NCBI GenBank assembly: GCA_946811695.1
Contig: OX328132.1
Span: forward strand, 92,116,814 to 92,180,813
DNA length: 64,000 bases
Origin: Gonocerus acuteangulatus
Lineage: Eukaryota; Arthropoda; Insecta; Hemiptera; Coreidae
Reading direction: 5' to 3'
Made by a program: the position numbers and the translations under genes. Below, piece after piece: positions 34,665 through 46,236 of the stretch. Every line of letters starts with the position of its first letter. Position 1 is the stretch's first letter. The notes below the pieces were generated by a model that was not told the origin of the DNA, searched no databases, and saw only the letters and a list, made by a program, of their open reading frames with translations.

Positions 34665-35025
34665 AGATCTTAAAAAGAGGATCATAAAATTCACCTGCTT
34701 GAGGGTGTTAAAGTTCTCGCTAAGCGAATCAGCTAAATTGCTGCCTTTGGCCAACTCTATAAAAAGACTGTGTCCAAGTTTACAAGAGCTATAAAGTATT
34801 TTACTGCCCCGCCCGATAAGTCGGATAAATTGTTTAATAATAGGAGTGGGGTTTACGGTATACTCAACACCTTGGGGGGCAAACTGGATTGGCCACGCCT
34901 CGAGCATCCTCCAATTAAATGCCTTACTAGAACATGAATCGCCTTTTTTATAAAAACCTCTTAACGATATGGACATATTTCTTAACTTAATTGATTCCCG
35001 GCATCACACACACACACATACATAT

Positions 35026-35027
<2 letters not shown>

Positions 35028-35067
<40 letters not shown>
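35028..35067. repeat. (TA)n microsatellite
   Basis: About 20 TA units, preceded by a short CA stretch (cacacacacacatacata). Confidence 0.95.
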
Positions 35068-35069
<2 letters not shown>

Positions 35070-35275
35070 GGGCGAGGCTAGCTCAGAGGTAGAATAATAT
35101 GCTGGAGGACCTGAGTTCAAATCCCGAGCAAGCACTAATGATTTTCACCTTCCAGTGTCTTTGTTCATGGGTTGGATTCAGCCTCCCTGTCCGTCCCTAG
35201 GCCAACCTAGCCTGTTTTTAATTTATTAATGGGTACCTTAGTGCTAATGACCTTACCAGTCGAAATATCAAAGGG
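35068..35275 (+). mobile_element. tRNA-derived SINE of a third type (S2, Ala-like head)
   Basis: 'ggcgaggctagctcagaggt' contains a canonical A box (tagctcagagg) and 'gagttcaaatccc' a B box, spaced as in tRNA. The body ends 'gctaatgaccttaccagtcg'. The same tail phrase ('gcttatgaccttaccagt') occurs near 45845 without a head, so S2 is at least two copies here. The head is not a functional tRNA because the acceptor stem does not close. Confidence 0.75.
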
Positions 35276-36029
35276 AAAAATCAGGTGATTTACGGGCAGT
35301 TTCACAACAAACAACAGACAAATAATATGCAAGGATCGTTCGTACACTTATTTCGTCCCCTTTGTAAGTGAAGAAAAAATCACGTTGCCAGTCTGGCAAA
35401 TACATTTAGGGTACCTTGTTTGATGAGCATCCACGCTAATAGTCTGCCAAATAGGGGTTGCCTACTGACCTCAAATCAATCCGTAACCTACCCCTAGGCG
35501 TAGGAAAACACCATTAGTTCCACATTCATTTTCAATTTGATTGTATTCAATCTGTTTTCCTTTAATCGGGCGGAAAATAGACCCGAGCCCAAAGAGTGGG
35601 GGTGTATCCTCACACGGTGGGCCTCTTGGACACGTACCGACCGAGAACAATAGCTTGGCCTGGGAACTGTGAAATGAGCTGGGAGTGGCTTAGACTCATT
35701 CCAGAGCTGTGAGATACCCCGAGAAGCCAGAGGAAGGTGTCTTCATTGTCAGGTATGAAGCTATAGAATATATAAGGAGAAAGTTTGTTGCTCTAATATT
35801 ATGCCGAAATAGATTTTTATTTTATTATTATATTGGAGAATGATTTTTCGTCAAATTACTTATCATATTGAGCAGAGGGAAGATAAAAAAAATGACATGA
35901 ATACATTTTATTTATGAATCATCGGTCTTCTAATTGCTTATCTTATGGGCCATGTGCATTCATTAACGATATTTACAGTCTACATATGAAAGTAAACCTT
36001 CCAAATCGAGAGCCACGTCATACCTAAGA
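35276..36029. other. Intergenic DNA
   Basis: 35.5-35.76 kb is GC-richer (cctcttggacacgtaccgac) without a recognised identity. The rest is AT-rich. Confidence 0.35.
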
Positions 36030-36195
36030 CATGGGCGTGTATAAGGGGGCTACAGCCGTTCACCCCTCCCGAATTTATGATTTAATCGGTACATATTTTT
36101 GTTTTTAGTGTACTAGCGCTTTCGTTTGCTAACTATTCCAAGTTCTAGATTGTTAGTATACCATAGCCCCCAAATCCCCCGGTGCTCCCAGCCCG
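36030..36195. mobile_element. G-rich hAT-like MITE (family M), copy 3, truncated
   Basis: The left end catgggcgtgtataaggg and the interior ('gttagtataccatagccccc') match the family. The right terminus is missing. Confidence 0.7.
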
Positions 36196-36885
36196 TAAAA
36201 CAGAATTAAGAAACGCCAACAAGCCAGCTGTTGTAAATCGATAAAGCCTAAACGATATGAACTTAACATAATCTTAACATACTAATGTTTAACAGCCCAA
36301 ATTGTCAAATTACCTGATCATAAAACTTTCACATCCTGCAGCTGATGAATATCCTCATATGAAACTCGTAATTTGGAAGAATGAATATAGTTATTGATGA
36401 CAATAGATCGTTTGATCGATTGAATAACGCAAGTATTGTGCTGCTTTCACCTCACAGCGAATGCCATTGATTATAGCTGCTAACAACTACTTCTTTCTTC
36501 TCCCTATAAACAATAAAGAGGCAATAGTGTTAGCGTAAACACATCAGCAAGAACCAAACATCAGCTATGGATAAGCTGTTACTTATTCTGCGTGAGACAC
36601 ATCCTGCAAACTTTAACAATGTTGTCTATTAGCTGTTTTTCTTTCTACATCTGCTGTCATGCTTTATCCATCATAATGCTATATTCTTTAACCCTAACTT
36701 AACTGTCAGTAAGATAGCCATCTGCTTCTAAGAAGCCTATTGGCTGGATCTAAGGCCGCTCAGTGGTGCCAAACGTCATATTTTGGGATGAAAATCTGTA
36801 GGTACTTGAATCCTTATGGTTTCGGTATAATTTTTGAAGTAATTTTTTGTGCTGACTTGAATTAGATCACTACCATTTCGACAGA
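36196..36885. other. Intergenic DNA
   Basis: Nothing recognisable. Confidence 0.4.
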
Positions 36886-37499
36886 ATAATTATTTTGTGA
36901 GATAAACCGGTTTGATAATAATAAAAACCTGAAAAACAGCAAGTATTCAATTTAAGAACGTCCGACTCGCAGGAACTGCGTAATCTTAGCGCGGTTCCGT
37001 TCATATCCCTAGTGACATTAGTAAAGAAATAGATGCAGTTATTGGTATGGTTTGATCTTTCGTTAAAAATATAAAATAAAATCTCAAAGATAAGGTACTT
37101 TAAGGCGCCACACTCCTTAGCCAGTTTTAGTTGGAGAACGCCAGTATCCTAAGCGGCAATGATGCACGCCTTCTCAACGTTAGCTCTCGGAAAACACTAT
37201 TACAGACAAGTTTCTTATTTTCATGCCTTCGTTTATTAAAATACTTATTTGACTGATAAATGCAATTTAAAACAAAAAACAACCAATTATAAAGTGAATT
37301 AAATAAAGTTAAAACCCCGTCCAAAGGAACAAAACTAAAACATTCGAAGTTTTAAGCACTTATTTCTCGTTTCCAGCTCCTTTTCGTCTCTCTTCGCGCT
37401 TAACCAATGACACTAAGGGTAAAAAAGGAACCGCGCTAGGATTACGCAGTTCCTGCGCGTCAGACTTATTTCCCTACCACTCTGAGCCGGTTTGTATAC
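36886..37499. repeat. 614-bp tandem duplication, unit 1
   Basis: This unit and the next are almost identical; differences seen include gtccgac/gcccgac and aaaggaac/aaaagaac. Each contains a family A 3' end on the minus strand (cgactcgcaggaactgcg) and another on the plus strand (acgcagttcctgcgcgtcag), so each unit is itself an inverted pair. The 65-codon minus frame appears once per unit and has no homology signal. Confidence 0.95.
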
Positions 37500-38113
37500 A
37501 TAATTATTTTGTGAGATAAACCGGTTTGATAATAATAAAAACCTGAAAAACAGCAAGTATTCAATTTAAGAACGCCCGACTCGCAGGAACTGCGTAATCT
37601 TAGCGCGGTTCCGTTCATATCCCTAGTGACATTAGTAAAGAAATAGATGCAGTTATTGGTATGGTTTGATCTTTCGTTAAAAATATAAAATAAAATCTCA
37701 AAGATAAGGTACTTTAAGGCGCCACACTCCTTAGCCAGTTTTAGTTGGAGAACGCCAGTATCCTAAGCGGCAATGATGCACGCCTTCTCAACGTTAGCTC
37801 TCGGAAAACACTATTACAGACAAGTTTCTTATTTTCATGCCTTCGTTTATTAAAATACTTATTTGACTGATAAATGCAATTTAAAACAAAAAACAACCAA
37901 TTATAAAGTGAATTAAATAAAGTTAAAACCCCGTCCAAAAGAACAAAACTAAAACATTCGAAGTTTTAAGCACTTATTTCTCGTTTCCAGCTCCTTTTCG
38001 TCTCTCTTCGCGCTTAACCAATGACACTAAGGGTAAAAAAGGAACCGCGCTAGGATTACGCAGTTCCTGCGCGTCAGACTTATTTCCCTACCACTCTGAG
38101 CCGGTTTGTATAC
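37500..38113. repeat. 614-bp tandem duplication, unit 2
   Basis: Second copy, head to tail with no spacer. Near-identity means either a recent duplication or an assembly or haplotype artefact. Confidence 0.95.
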
Positions 38114-38624
38114 ATCCTCCGGCTTGGAGTGGGGAATGTTCTATGCAGACAAAATAATATATCTATTTGTTGATTTATAAGAGGGTTATCAAAATCAATC
38201 CATATAAATGTAAACGGTTGACTGAGAAGTAAGTCATGTATGACTGCATAAAAAACATTCTACATCCAGTCTCTAATGAGGTACTCTATCTGGGATTAAA
38301 ACTCAACAACGGACTGATATGGAACCCTCACAGGCGACTGAAAAGACTATAACCAAAGGATTCTTTGGAAAAAAGGAAAAGCATCAGCCTAGGATGGCTA
38401 GAAAATGGTTGTGACCTATAGTTAACCCGTCTTAAAATTCTGAGTTAATTAGAATGGACGTTAAAATTTAAATATATAAATTGTTTTTAGCGCGGTTCCT
38501 CCCTCCCCCATAGGGAGGAACCCCGCTTATAAGGTTGATACAATGAAACAATCCGGAAGTGCCGACTAGAAAATTTTGCGTTTCAGAACCCCTAGAAACC
38601 GAAAATAACGGTGGTTCAAATTTG

Positions 38625-38702
<78 letters not shown>
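38625..38702. repeat. (TA)n inside family A
   Basis: About 37 TA units with one 'gta' interruption, between 'ggtggttcaaatttg' and 'tttgtctgttcgctc'. Confidence 0.95.
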
Positions 38703-38705
<3 letters not shown>

Positions 38706-40854
38706 CTGTTCGCTCTCTAAATAGAAGACGAATGGTCCGATTTTGATGAAATTTGGTACAAAAATCTGTCGTCCAATTTGAAAGGTCAAGTTCGTTAACC
38801 AGCAAAATCCGCCCACTGTAAGATGGCGTTTGGGGCGAAATTCGCGCAGAAAAAATCGTAACGCTTACGTTTTTGAGTTCATAAGCTTGTAAGTACTCGT
38901 TTTATAGGCTTCTTGGGCTAGAAAAACGAATGAAACCATTTTCAAGGCGATAGCTTTAACCGTTGTCGAGAAAATTGGAAAAATAGTTTTTGAATACCGT
39001 TTTTGGTTTGGGTACTTAGAATAACGGGATTCAGTTGAAACATTATGTGCATGTTCTACTTTCATTAAAACTAATATGTTGAAAGTTACGTTACGTTTGG
39101 AGTTAAGGAAGGGTTAGAATAAAATATTTTATGAACAGATATGAAAAGTTTTGGAAACTTCGTATACTTTCATTAATATCTCGAACACGGTTGGGAAATC
39201 GTGGTAAGTGGATTGAAACTATTTGAAAGCTTACTAAATTCTCTACAAAAATGATTCTAAAACTATTTTTGATTAGGTTATGTCAATCGGAGAAATAAAT
39301 GCTTAAACTTCAAATACGTCTGTTTTGTTCTTATGAACGGGTTTTTGTCGTTCTTTTTGTAATTTTTGTCTCTTTCCCTTGGTTTTTTATTGCTTTTTAT
39401 TTCTTTAATTTCTTATGTTGTATTTGTAAGGAAAATGTATGTGTGTGTAAAACAGGATAGGTAAAATGAGACCAATTTTCTGTTGTCAGAAATAATGAAA
39501 AGTTTTGGGAACTTCGTATAATTTCTTAATATCTCGAAAACGGTTGAAAATCTTGGGAAGCGAAAGGTTACCATTCGAAAGCTTACTAAATGGTCTACAA
39601 GAAAGGTTCTAAAGAAAGTTTTGAATAAGCGAAGTAATGTCAGCTTTGGATTTGTCGATTTCCTTCAAATGTCTTGAAACTGTCGAGGCTCCTACTCTGA
39701 GTTCTTTGGCATATTCCCTAGTGTTTTTAATTGCTTATAGTAGTCAAATGTATTTGTCAATAAAACAGGATACGTATAATTAGAATCAATATTTTGTTTG
39801 TTAGAAATCGATGATGCCGTATGAATATCTAGATTACAGTACTGGTGTTGATTTCGTTCTTTAGAATTATTCTTGGTATTCCCTATTTTCATCTGTTACC
39901 CATAGTTTTTTATTGTTAGTAGGTTTTTCTTATTGATTATAGAATATAAATCTATTTGGCTATAAAACAGGATACGTAAAATTAGTGACAATATTTCGGA
40001 GATTTCTGAGCGAAATACTTTTAAGATTTTCTACCACCACGAACGGCTTTTTTCCTCTATTTTTATCCACTAGATAGGCTTTATTTTGCATATTATTCTA
40101 TATAAGTTTTATTCAGCAGGGGATTCTGATGAAATGTCGTGTTTTTGCTGTGGATTTTAAATACGATGTATCTAAGATTGGATAACATTAGCGAGTCTAC
40201 ATAGTTAAGAACCGACGACGGAGGATTACTTCTTGCTATGATTTAGTCTACATATGTATATTAAGTCCTAAATCCAAAAAATAAACTTCACAACGGTTAG
40301 ATACTATGAGCGTATATGGCGGTTCAATGCCCGTAGAACACAATGGGGCCGCAGGAAATTTACCTGCTAAGAGTTAATCCTCAAGAGCTGTAAATATACC
40401 CCAGGTATCTGCCGACACAAATACAAAGCCTAGGCGGAGAGCACCCCAAAAACACAGATCCAAAAATAGGTTATATACTAAATATTCATAAAGACTACTT
40501 AGTTGTAAACCGATTCATCAATTAGCAATCAATAATTTTCAACAAAGGTTATATACTAAATATTGATAAAAAGTATTTAATTAGAAAAAAATCAATATTC
40601 CACAAGACTTGTTTTTGGTCCATTTGTGTCTACTCCGTAGACTTAATTAGGTATATTATTCTATTGTAGTTGGGCAACTAAACTTTGTTTTATTTTGTTA
40701 AATAAAGTTTTTTTTTTGACTTGTTATTCGTCAAGACTTTTATTTGTCCTTGTGTATTTACTAGATACGTTTTATTCGGCATATTATTCTATATAGGCTA
40801 TATTAAGCAGGGTATTCTACTCAATCTTGTGTACTTCTTCTTGATCCTTCTGTA

Positions 40855-41110
40855 CATGGGCGTATATAAAAACAATTTCGGGGGGGGGGGGGGCTGAGAC
40901 CATTTCCAGGGTATGGAATACTAAATATTTAGAGCTTGGAATAGTTTTAGGCAACTAAAACGCTATTGCACGTAAAATAAAATATGTTTTATGAACTAAG
41001 TGATCTTATTTAATTTATTTTTAAGGGTTTTACGAGAAGTTTTTATCATCAATTCAAAATTTCGGGAGGGGCTGCAGCCCCCTCAGCCCCCCCCCTCATA
41101 TACGCCCATG
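40855..41110. mobile_element. G-rich hAT-like MITE (family M), copy 4, intact
   Basis: catgggcgtatata at the left and tatacgcccatg at the right are inverted. They are flanked by a perfect 8-bp duplication cttctgta (40847-40854 and 41111-41118). Subterminal G14 and C-rich blocks could fold on each other. It has no coding capacity. The TSD length and ca(n)gggcg terminus indicate an hAT-type transposase donor. Confidence 0.92.
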
Positions 41111-41405
41111 CTTCTGTATCCTCTAGAAAGGCTTTATTAGGCATATTTTGTATTGATTTATAGAGCTTTGCTTTAGAATGAGAGCCAGATTCTGTAATTT
41201 CCGCTTCTGTGTAAAAGTTAGCTACTGTCGGTGTCCCTGACGCCTTAATATCACTTTTATTCGAGATGTTCGAGAGGATTTTGACAATTTTCACGAGATA
41301 TATAAAAAAAATAAGTTTATTTCTTTTCTAAGCTTATCAAATGGCACTAGGGACATGAACGGAACCGCGCTAAGATGCTGCAGTTCCTGCGAGTCGGACT
41401 TTTTT

Positions 41406-42071
41406 AATATATTGTTTTTGTAAGTCAATTTTATTAGTTTCAGTATTATCAAGTATACTGAAACAACTAGCACTGCACAGGTTTCAAATGAACGTTGACA
41501 ACAATAAATTACTCGCAAGCCTTCCTTTATGTACTTATACTCACGGCACCCCACATTTATCTGCACTTGAATTACAGATACAATCGCCTATCGACAAGTC
41601 ATAGTACATCTTACATTAGCTTAATGTATAATGTATGTAATGTGTAATGTATCAATATCAGCTGTAAAACATTGTGCGCAACGAAGTATCAATCAGTTGA
41701 TTTATCATGTTTTGTTGGATCTAAAAGAGGATTTTTGTGTTATTCCAGAACTAGCTTCTTACCAACTTATACTCATACTCTGTATAAGGCTGCGGATGAA
41801 GAAATATCTTGTAATCCCTGAACAAGCAGACACTCCTACTGTATCTACTCCTATCTTAGCGGTCAAGGGAATTTTATTGCCTTCTAAAAGCAGTTAACGA
41901 ATAACAATACCGTCTCACCAAAATGTAATGTACTGTTAACTAAAAATCAGCTGCCTAAGAGTTCTTCCAACTTTAAAAACTTACAGGAATCTACGGGGCC
42001 TGGCCTGTAGGCAACACTCTTATGTGCTACTATGCTACGGAACCTTTTCACATAGATTTCCTGTGTTTCAG
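41406..42071. other. Upstream region of the GAS1-like coding exon
   Basis: AT-rich; no clear TATA or initiator. Sequence just before the first coding exon (ttcctgtgtttcag ending at 42071) is a splice acceptor, so the promoter and at least one 5' UTR exon lie further upstream and were not located. Confidence 0.5.
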
Positions 42072-42299
42072 GTTATGAAGTGGCTGTGGGTGGTGGGCTG
42101 GCTGCTCGGGGGTGGATGGGCAATGCCCTGCGAGGACGCCCACTTAAAGTGTGCTTACCGAGCGGGCTGTGGACTAGCTCTCCAACAGTACATGATGAGC
42201 TGTAGTGAGCTGGATCGGCACCCTCAAGTTTGCCCCGAGCCCTGTCAGCATGCTCTTATTGCTCTAATGTCGACCAACGAGGGAAAGCAGCTCATGACA
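42072..42299 (+). CDS. GAS1-like exon with start codon (75 codons)
   Basis: The acceptor ttcctgtgtttcag precedes gttATGAAG, and the donor is cag/taagt (GT at 42300-42301). The exon ends on a codon boundary (phase 0). It encodes the signal peptide and the first six cysteines of domain 1. A start at 42024 (MLLCYGTFSHRF...) is possible only if the intron is not spliced. The ATG at 42075 is preferred because it begins a good signal peptide. Confidence 0.87.
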
Positions 42300-42340
42300 G
42301 TAAGTACATATCCCTCTCACACACTCTCTCTCTCTCTCTC

Positions 42341-42395
<55 letters not shown>

Positions 42396-42405
42396 CTCTC
42401 TCTCT

Positions 42406-42449
<44 letters not shown>

Positions 42450-45400
42450 CATTTATATATATTTATATTATACATACACCATAAAAGGAGTATGGCATTA
42501 ATTTCTTCATTACTAAATGGATTAAAGTCATGTTGTGAAGCTGTAAAGTACAAGCCAAAATTGAATAAAGGTGTGGCTGGCTGTCTCTAAAGAAGAGTCC
42601 TTTCAACCACGAGTAGGATGGCGAATGTTCTGCTCTTCTTAAAAGTTGTGGATATACAGTTATTGGATTTTCCGATTATATAGCAACAGAAAACTATCTT
42701 TGAAATTGGGATAAGTACTTGAAAATGGAAAGAGTTGACAACTTTGATTCTGTGGTTTAAGCGAAGAGACGAAAATGATGAAATATTTTATATCATAAAT
42801 ATGTCTTCGATTAGCTGAAAACCGGTTATATTTAAAATAACTGGCATTGATGTACTGACACACCAATTATAATATACCAAGAAGTTCTTAGGAACTTCAT
42901 CGGGGACACGCTTACACCAGAAACATCCAAACCAAACTTCTCCATTAAAGGAGAGTGTCCAACTCCATCATCGTTAGGTGCTCCAGCGAAAGAGCTCACA
43001 AGCTAAAATAAAACGTTTTGTTTTATTCCTTCTATGGAATGTCAGGATGTTTTTCAATGTAATAGTCTGAGGATTAGCGGTGCAGATGCTGGCTTTGATG
43101 CTAGCCGCCCTCCCTTGTTGATGAGTTCATTAGTGGAGTTGTTACGGTGGGCGGCAAATGGCTCCAGTTCGGGAATAGGGCCGATGAATTGCCCTGTCGC
43201 CATTAGGGCTTCATCCACATTCTGGAATTTCTTCCGTTTTAAGTGAACTAGCCTAAATTTAAAGTCAGGAACAGCGCCTTTCCTTATAGTTCTTATCATT
43301 GATTGCATTATAAGGGTAACATATGTCTACAAACTCATTTTAAACTAGTTTAGATATCTACTAAAACTCTCCGTGAAATGCGAGGTTTGAGGCGCTTAAT
43401 TGGTCCCAATGCTTAGAAAATTGACACTAGCCAACTCTAAGCGAAAATAACTCACTCCCCAATATACAATTTTTTTTTCTTTCTAATTCTAATTCTTCCT
43501 TTACCCCAAGCGTGACCAACATTTATTTATCTTAGCTCGAATGAATATCGAATGTATAGAATAGGCATGTATAAATGTGCATATAGATACGTACAGGTAA
43601 GGTTTTGTGTTGCTGCTTCTCTAAGTTACAATATTTTGTTTTTGTTGTTATTTTCTATATTCCTCTTTGTTTAACATGTGGGTTTCCATATTTTACATTT
43701 ATCTCGGTTTATTTATATGGTCATATTTTTGTTGGCTTGCATAAGGCTATCATTTTCTTATTGTTCCTTTTATGGAACGTATTTTATTATATTGTTTATT
43801 ATAGCATTTAGACCACTTTACGGCTTAAGTGTGTTCGTAGTTTTAAATTCTATGTATTAAGGCATGAAGCTTTTTTTATTTTATATTACTGCACTCTTAT
43901 TAAGAGTGCAGTATATATTCCACGGGCTTAAAGCCCCGTTTTCACGGGGAAATAGTACGAAAGCGTGGCCATGGGATTCGTGGAATTGCCTCGGACGTCA
44001 TCGGGTGTCAGGCAAATTTAAGATAATAAAGGTGTTTCGGCGCTAATGACCTAGATGTAGATGCGCCGTAAAAAAAAAAAAATAAAAAAAAAAAAATAAA
44101 GGTGTTTGATTTTCAAGCTTGTTCACGAATCCCGCCAGTCGGATATGGGATCTCAATGCAATTGTTTGTTTTTGAAAATTAAAATTTAGAAATTTCGGAG
44201 TCATCGTCTCGCGTAATTAAACTCCAAGATGACGAAACTTTGAAATTAAAATTATATGCAAATGAGACGATTTTATACGATCCATCTTGCGGTTGGCTGC
44301 CGTGAAAAGGATTTGTTAAGTGATGAAAATTCTCTAGGAATTTGACCAAATCCAGTCATCGCCAACTTCAAGAATTCACGAAGTTCACATTGCCAAGAGC
44401 TTCGGGATACAATAAATTTGCTACCTCCAAATTCCTCCTTTTTTGGATTCACTCTCTCATCCACCAGCGCTTTTTCTTCCGTTTTGTAATATTTACTGGA
44501 CATTCCATTAACCTATGGACCAAAATACTTCTACAAACCATACCTAAAACTCCAGAACTTTCTTGTAAAAGCCATGATTTCCAAGCAAATACTGAATCAT
44601 GATTCGTGGCTGATTGGTCGGACATACGATCTCACGCATCATCCCCACTTGGGGTTTTTTTTTTGAGGCAGGAACCACGAAAGCGAGATTAAAAGGGAGC
44701 ACGCTTTCGTATTATTGCCCCGTGAAAATCTAGACGTTATTTTTACTATTTCAATTACTTTCTTTAATGGGTTGAGCTTCTGAAATGTAACAAATTTTTA
44801 TTTAACAATACAAAATATGTCCAATAAATAATAAACTATCAGGTATTTGTAATATTTATGCATCAAAATTAATATTATGGTTAACAGATTCTTTGGCTGT
44901 TTTCCCATGTGTTTGAATTTGGGGTTTTCTTGCAGTGCGAGTGCCGGGACGAGAAGTGTAGGCAGACGAAGGAGCGAGTCGAGGTCTGTAGGCCTCTGGT
45001 GCAAGCAACGCACAACGCTAGTGTCGTCACATGTGTGGTCGCCCAATGGATATGCAGCGCCGACACCCTATGCTCAACTGCACTCAAGTAAGACAATTGA
45101 AAAATAAGTAATACAGATATTAATATTTATTATGAAAATGGTATAAGACAGGGGGTGTAAAAAATCTGTTGTGCATATGCGAGTTTCCTCTTGAGATAGT
45201 TGGATTTAAGGTTCTCGAAGAAATCAGAGAAGTGTAGGTGCCAAATGGAATGAAAAGAAGGGAATTTGTTGAGTAAACTGATTGTATGTTCTTAAAATAT
45301 ATAATGTATTTTTATTTTCATTGCAGATACTACCACGCCAACTGTCGGTCGATGTTCCAAGGGAAGCGGTGCTCTCCAAGGTGCAAAAACAGTATCAACA

Positions 45401-45630
45401 TCCTTCGAAGGCAGGAGAAGGCTGCCAAACTCGACTCTTGCATCTGCAGTGGAAGGGAAGAGTACGACTGCCTCTCAATCAGGAGAAACATGGAGAGGAT
45501 GTGCTTCCAGAAGAAACCTTCTATTGACATCGAAGTATCCAACGAGATACCCCAAGAACCAGGAGCTGGAGCAGTCATTCTACCTTATTCATTACTCCTT
45601 GCAATCACGGCTCTCCTCTGTTGTAGGTAA
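42075..45630 (+). CDS. GAS1/GDNF-receptor-alpha-like GPI-anchored protein (spliced gene)
   Basis: Coding exons 42075-42299, 44936-45087 and 45327-45626 join in frame to a 226-residue protein. Residues 1-16 (MKWLWVVGWLLGGGWA) form a signal peptide. Domain 1 spans C19-C93 with ten cysteines (CPEPCQHAL, CECRDEKC). Domain 2 spans C108-C185, also with ten. N102 (NAS) may be glycosylated. The C-terminus (AVILPYSLLLAITALLCCR) fits a GPI-attachment signal. Paired ten-cysteine GDNF/GAS1 domains in a short GPI protein match the GAS1 architecture; vertebrate GAS1 is a Hedgehog co-receptor and binds RET-type partners. The role in this organism is inferred. A GFRalpha relative with a lost third domain is the main alternative. 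The 5' UTR and promoter are not identified. Confidence 0.88.
42319..42446. repeat. Compound (CT)n-(TA)n microsatellite at intron 1 donor
   Basis: About 45 CT units with a few CG interruptions, followed by about 17 TA units, starting 20 bp after the exon 1 donor. The frame through it (LSLSLS, ERERER) is not coding. Confidence 0.95.
43054..43308 (-). other. Unrecognised minus-strand frame in intron 1
   Basis: 84 codons (RLVHLKRKKFQNVDEALMATGQFIGPIPELEPFAAHRNN...) in a block richer in G+C than its surroundings. The composition looks protein-like, but no family is recognised and neither end has convincing signals. It could be a retroelement remnant. Confidence 0.25.
43940..44736. mobile_element. 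DNA element with inverted ends in intron 1
   Basis: ttttcacggggaaatagtac...gaaagcgtg at 43940 is mirrored by cacgctttcgtatt..ccccgtgaaaa ending near 44736 (about 29 bp). The interior holds a SINE S1 tail at 44033-44100. No transposase is recognised and no clear target duplication was found. Confidence 0.65.
44033..44100 (+). mobile_element. SINE S1 tail fragment
   Basis: 'tttcggcgctaatgacctag', 'atgtagatgcgccgtaaaaa' and a broken poly-A correspond to the S1 3' end; the tRNA head is missing. Confidence 0.75.
44936..45087 (+). CDS. GAS1-like exon 2
   Basis: The acceptor is 'ggggttttcttgcag' and the donor aag/taaga (GT at 45088-45089). It encodes CECRDEKCRQTKERVEVC, which finishes domain 1, and the first three cysteines of domain 2. 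Its length of 152 nt leaves phase 2, completed by the first base of the next exon. Confidence 0.87.
45327..45630 (+). CDS. GAS1-like exon 3 with stop
   Basis: The acceptor is 'ttttcattgcag'. It encodes the last seven cysteines of domain 2, a short linker and the hydrophobic GPI-signal tail. The end reads TGT TGT AGG TAA. If a donor inside (ag/gtaaac, GT at 45627) is spliced to 49689, the codon becomes AG+G followed by TAG, giving the same last residue and a stop. Protein output is identical either way. Confidence 0.87.
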
Positions 45631-45744
45631 ACTTCTTTATTGATTCTTTATTTTATATATATTCTTTGCATGTTTCACCACGATACCAAGCACTTTTAAA
45701 AATTATGAATACTAAGTAGTCATGTTGGTTTAGTTTATTGTATG

Positions 45745-45870
45745 CCCCTTTTTGGCCAGACTTACTCCAGTGGTAAACCCATTGAAACCCTTACCTTTAA
45801 CATAAACGTTAGAATGAGGAGCAACCAATAAAGACCCCTGGGGCTTATGACCTTACCAGTAGTTTAAACA
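45745..45870 (+). mobile_element. Decayed S2 SINE remnant
   Basis: 'gacttactccagtggtaaac' and 'gcttatgaccttaccagtag' match the order of the S2 element at 35068 but with heavy divergence. Confidence 0.35.
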
Positions 45871-46031
45871 TAACAAATCAGTAGGATATAATATTGGAAA
45901 TAAAAATAATAGTAAAGAATTGTTGGGTATTCAAATCACATAGCACTTTTCCGTATTGTTCAAATCCTACATATCTCAAGGAAACACTATCTTAAGCAAC
46001 TACGGTATAATACCGACTTCAGATCTGAAAA

Positions 46032-46036
<5 letters not shown>

Positions 46037-46064
<28 letters not shown>
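46037..46064. repeat. (TA)n microsatellite at the Penelope-like end
   Basis: About 14 TA units just outside the end of the minus-strand Penelope-like copy. The plus-strand copy also runs into TA at 48780. Confidence 0.9.
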
Positions 46065-46067
<3 letters not shown>

Positions 46068-46141
46068 TTTGAGGTTTCTTCGCTGGGGAGAATTATTTGT
46101 GTTAATACGGCATTCTCCAGCAGTCGATTTATTTGCGTAAT

Positions 46142-46172
46142 ATTTCGCAGAAATCACATTCTGCTTCTTCAG
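46142..46172 (-). ncRNA. Hammerhead-like hairpin at Penelope-like end
   Basis: CTGAAGA-A-GCAGAA-TGTGAT-TTCTGC-GAAAT on the minus strand, with TATT and AATA after GAAA possibly forming a stem. Identical in core to 48705-48735. Penelope-like elements are known to carry hammerhead motifs in their terminal regions. The extra base before stem II departs from the consensus. Confidence 0.6.
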
Positions 46173-46236
46173 ACGGTCCATGTCTTTAAATTTTTTGTAT
46201 ACTTGTTATTTTATAATAACCTATATATTCGATTGA

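Larger units (their letters stand above)
38485..41405 (+). mobile_element. Long family A copy with nested MITE
   Basis: It starts with the terminal hairpin (ttagcgcggttcctccctcc / tagggaggaacc) at 38485-38528. It has (TA)n at 38625-38701 and the standard block to about 39460, where part of the family (cttcgtata...tctcgaaaacgg) is repeated in tandem to about 39610. It then continues through AT-rich sequence, the MITE at 40855-41110, and the block shared with 16.78-17.09 kb. It ends at the hairpin near 41370-41402 (gcgctaagatgctgcagttcc). Whether the middle 39.6-40.8 kb belongs to the element is inferred only. Confidence 0.55.

Noticed and set aside
34468..34976. Poly-lysine and poly-phenylalanine frames of 108 and 149 codons
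   Set aside because: Both are produced by the A63 homopolymer at 34600-34662.
35068..35140. Genuine tRNA gene suggested by good A and B boxes
   Set aside because: The acceptor and anticodon stems do not pair properly and a SINE body follows; the S1 elements are rejected as tRNA genes for the same reason.
36990..37460. Helitron assignment for family A based on its 3' hairpin
   Set aside because: The hairpin is followed by tgcgagtcggac and not by a CTRR terminus, no 5' TC start is evident, and both ends share the same sequence in inverted orientation.
42317..42553. Frames with LSLSLS and ERERER repeats in the GAS1-like intron
   Set aside because: They are translations of the CT/TA microsatellite directly after the exon 1 donor.
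42000..43000. A bacterial, phage or prophage-type system
   Set aside because: Introns, SINEs, LINEs and poly-A tracts show eukaryotic DNA; there are no operons or ribosome binding sites.
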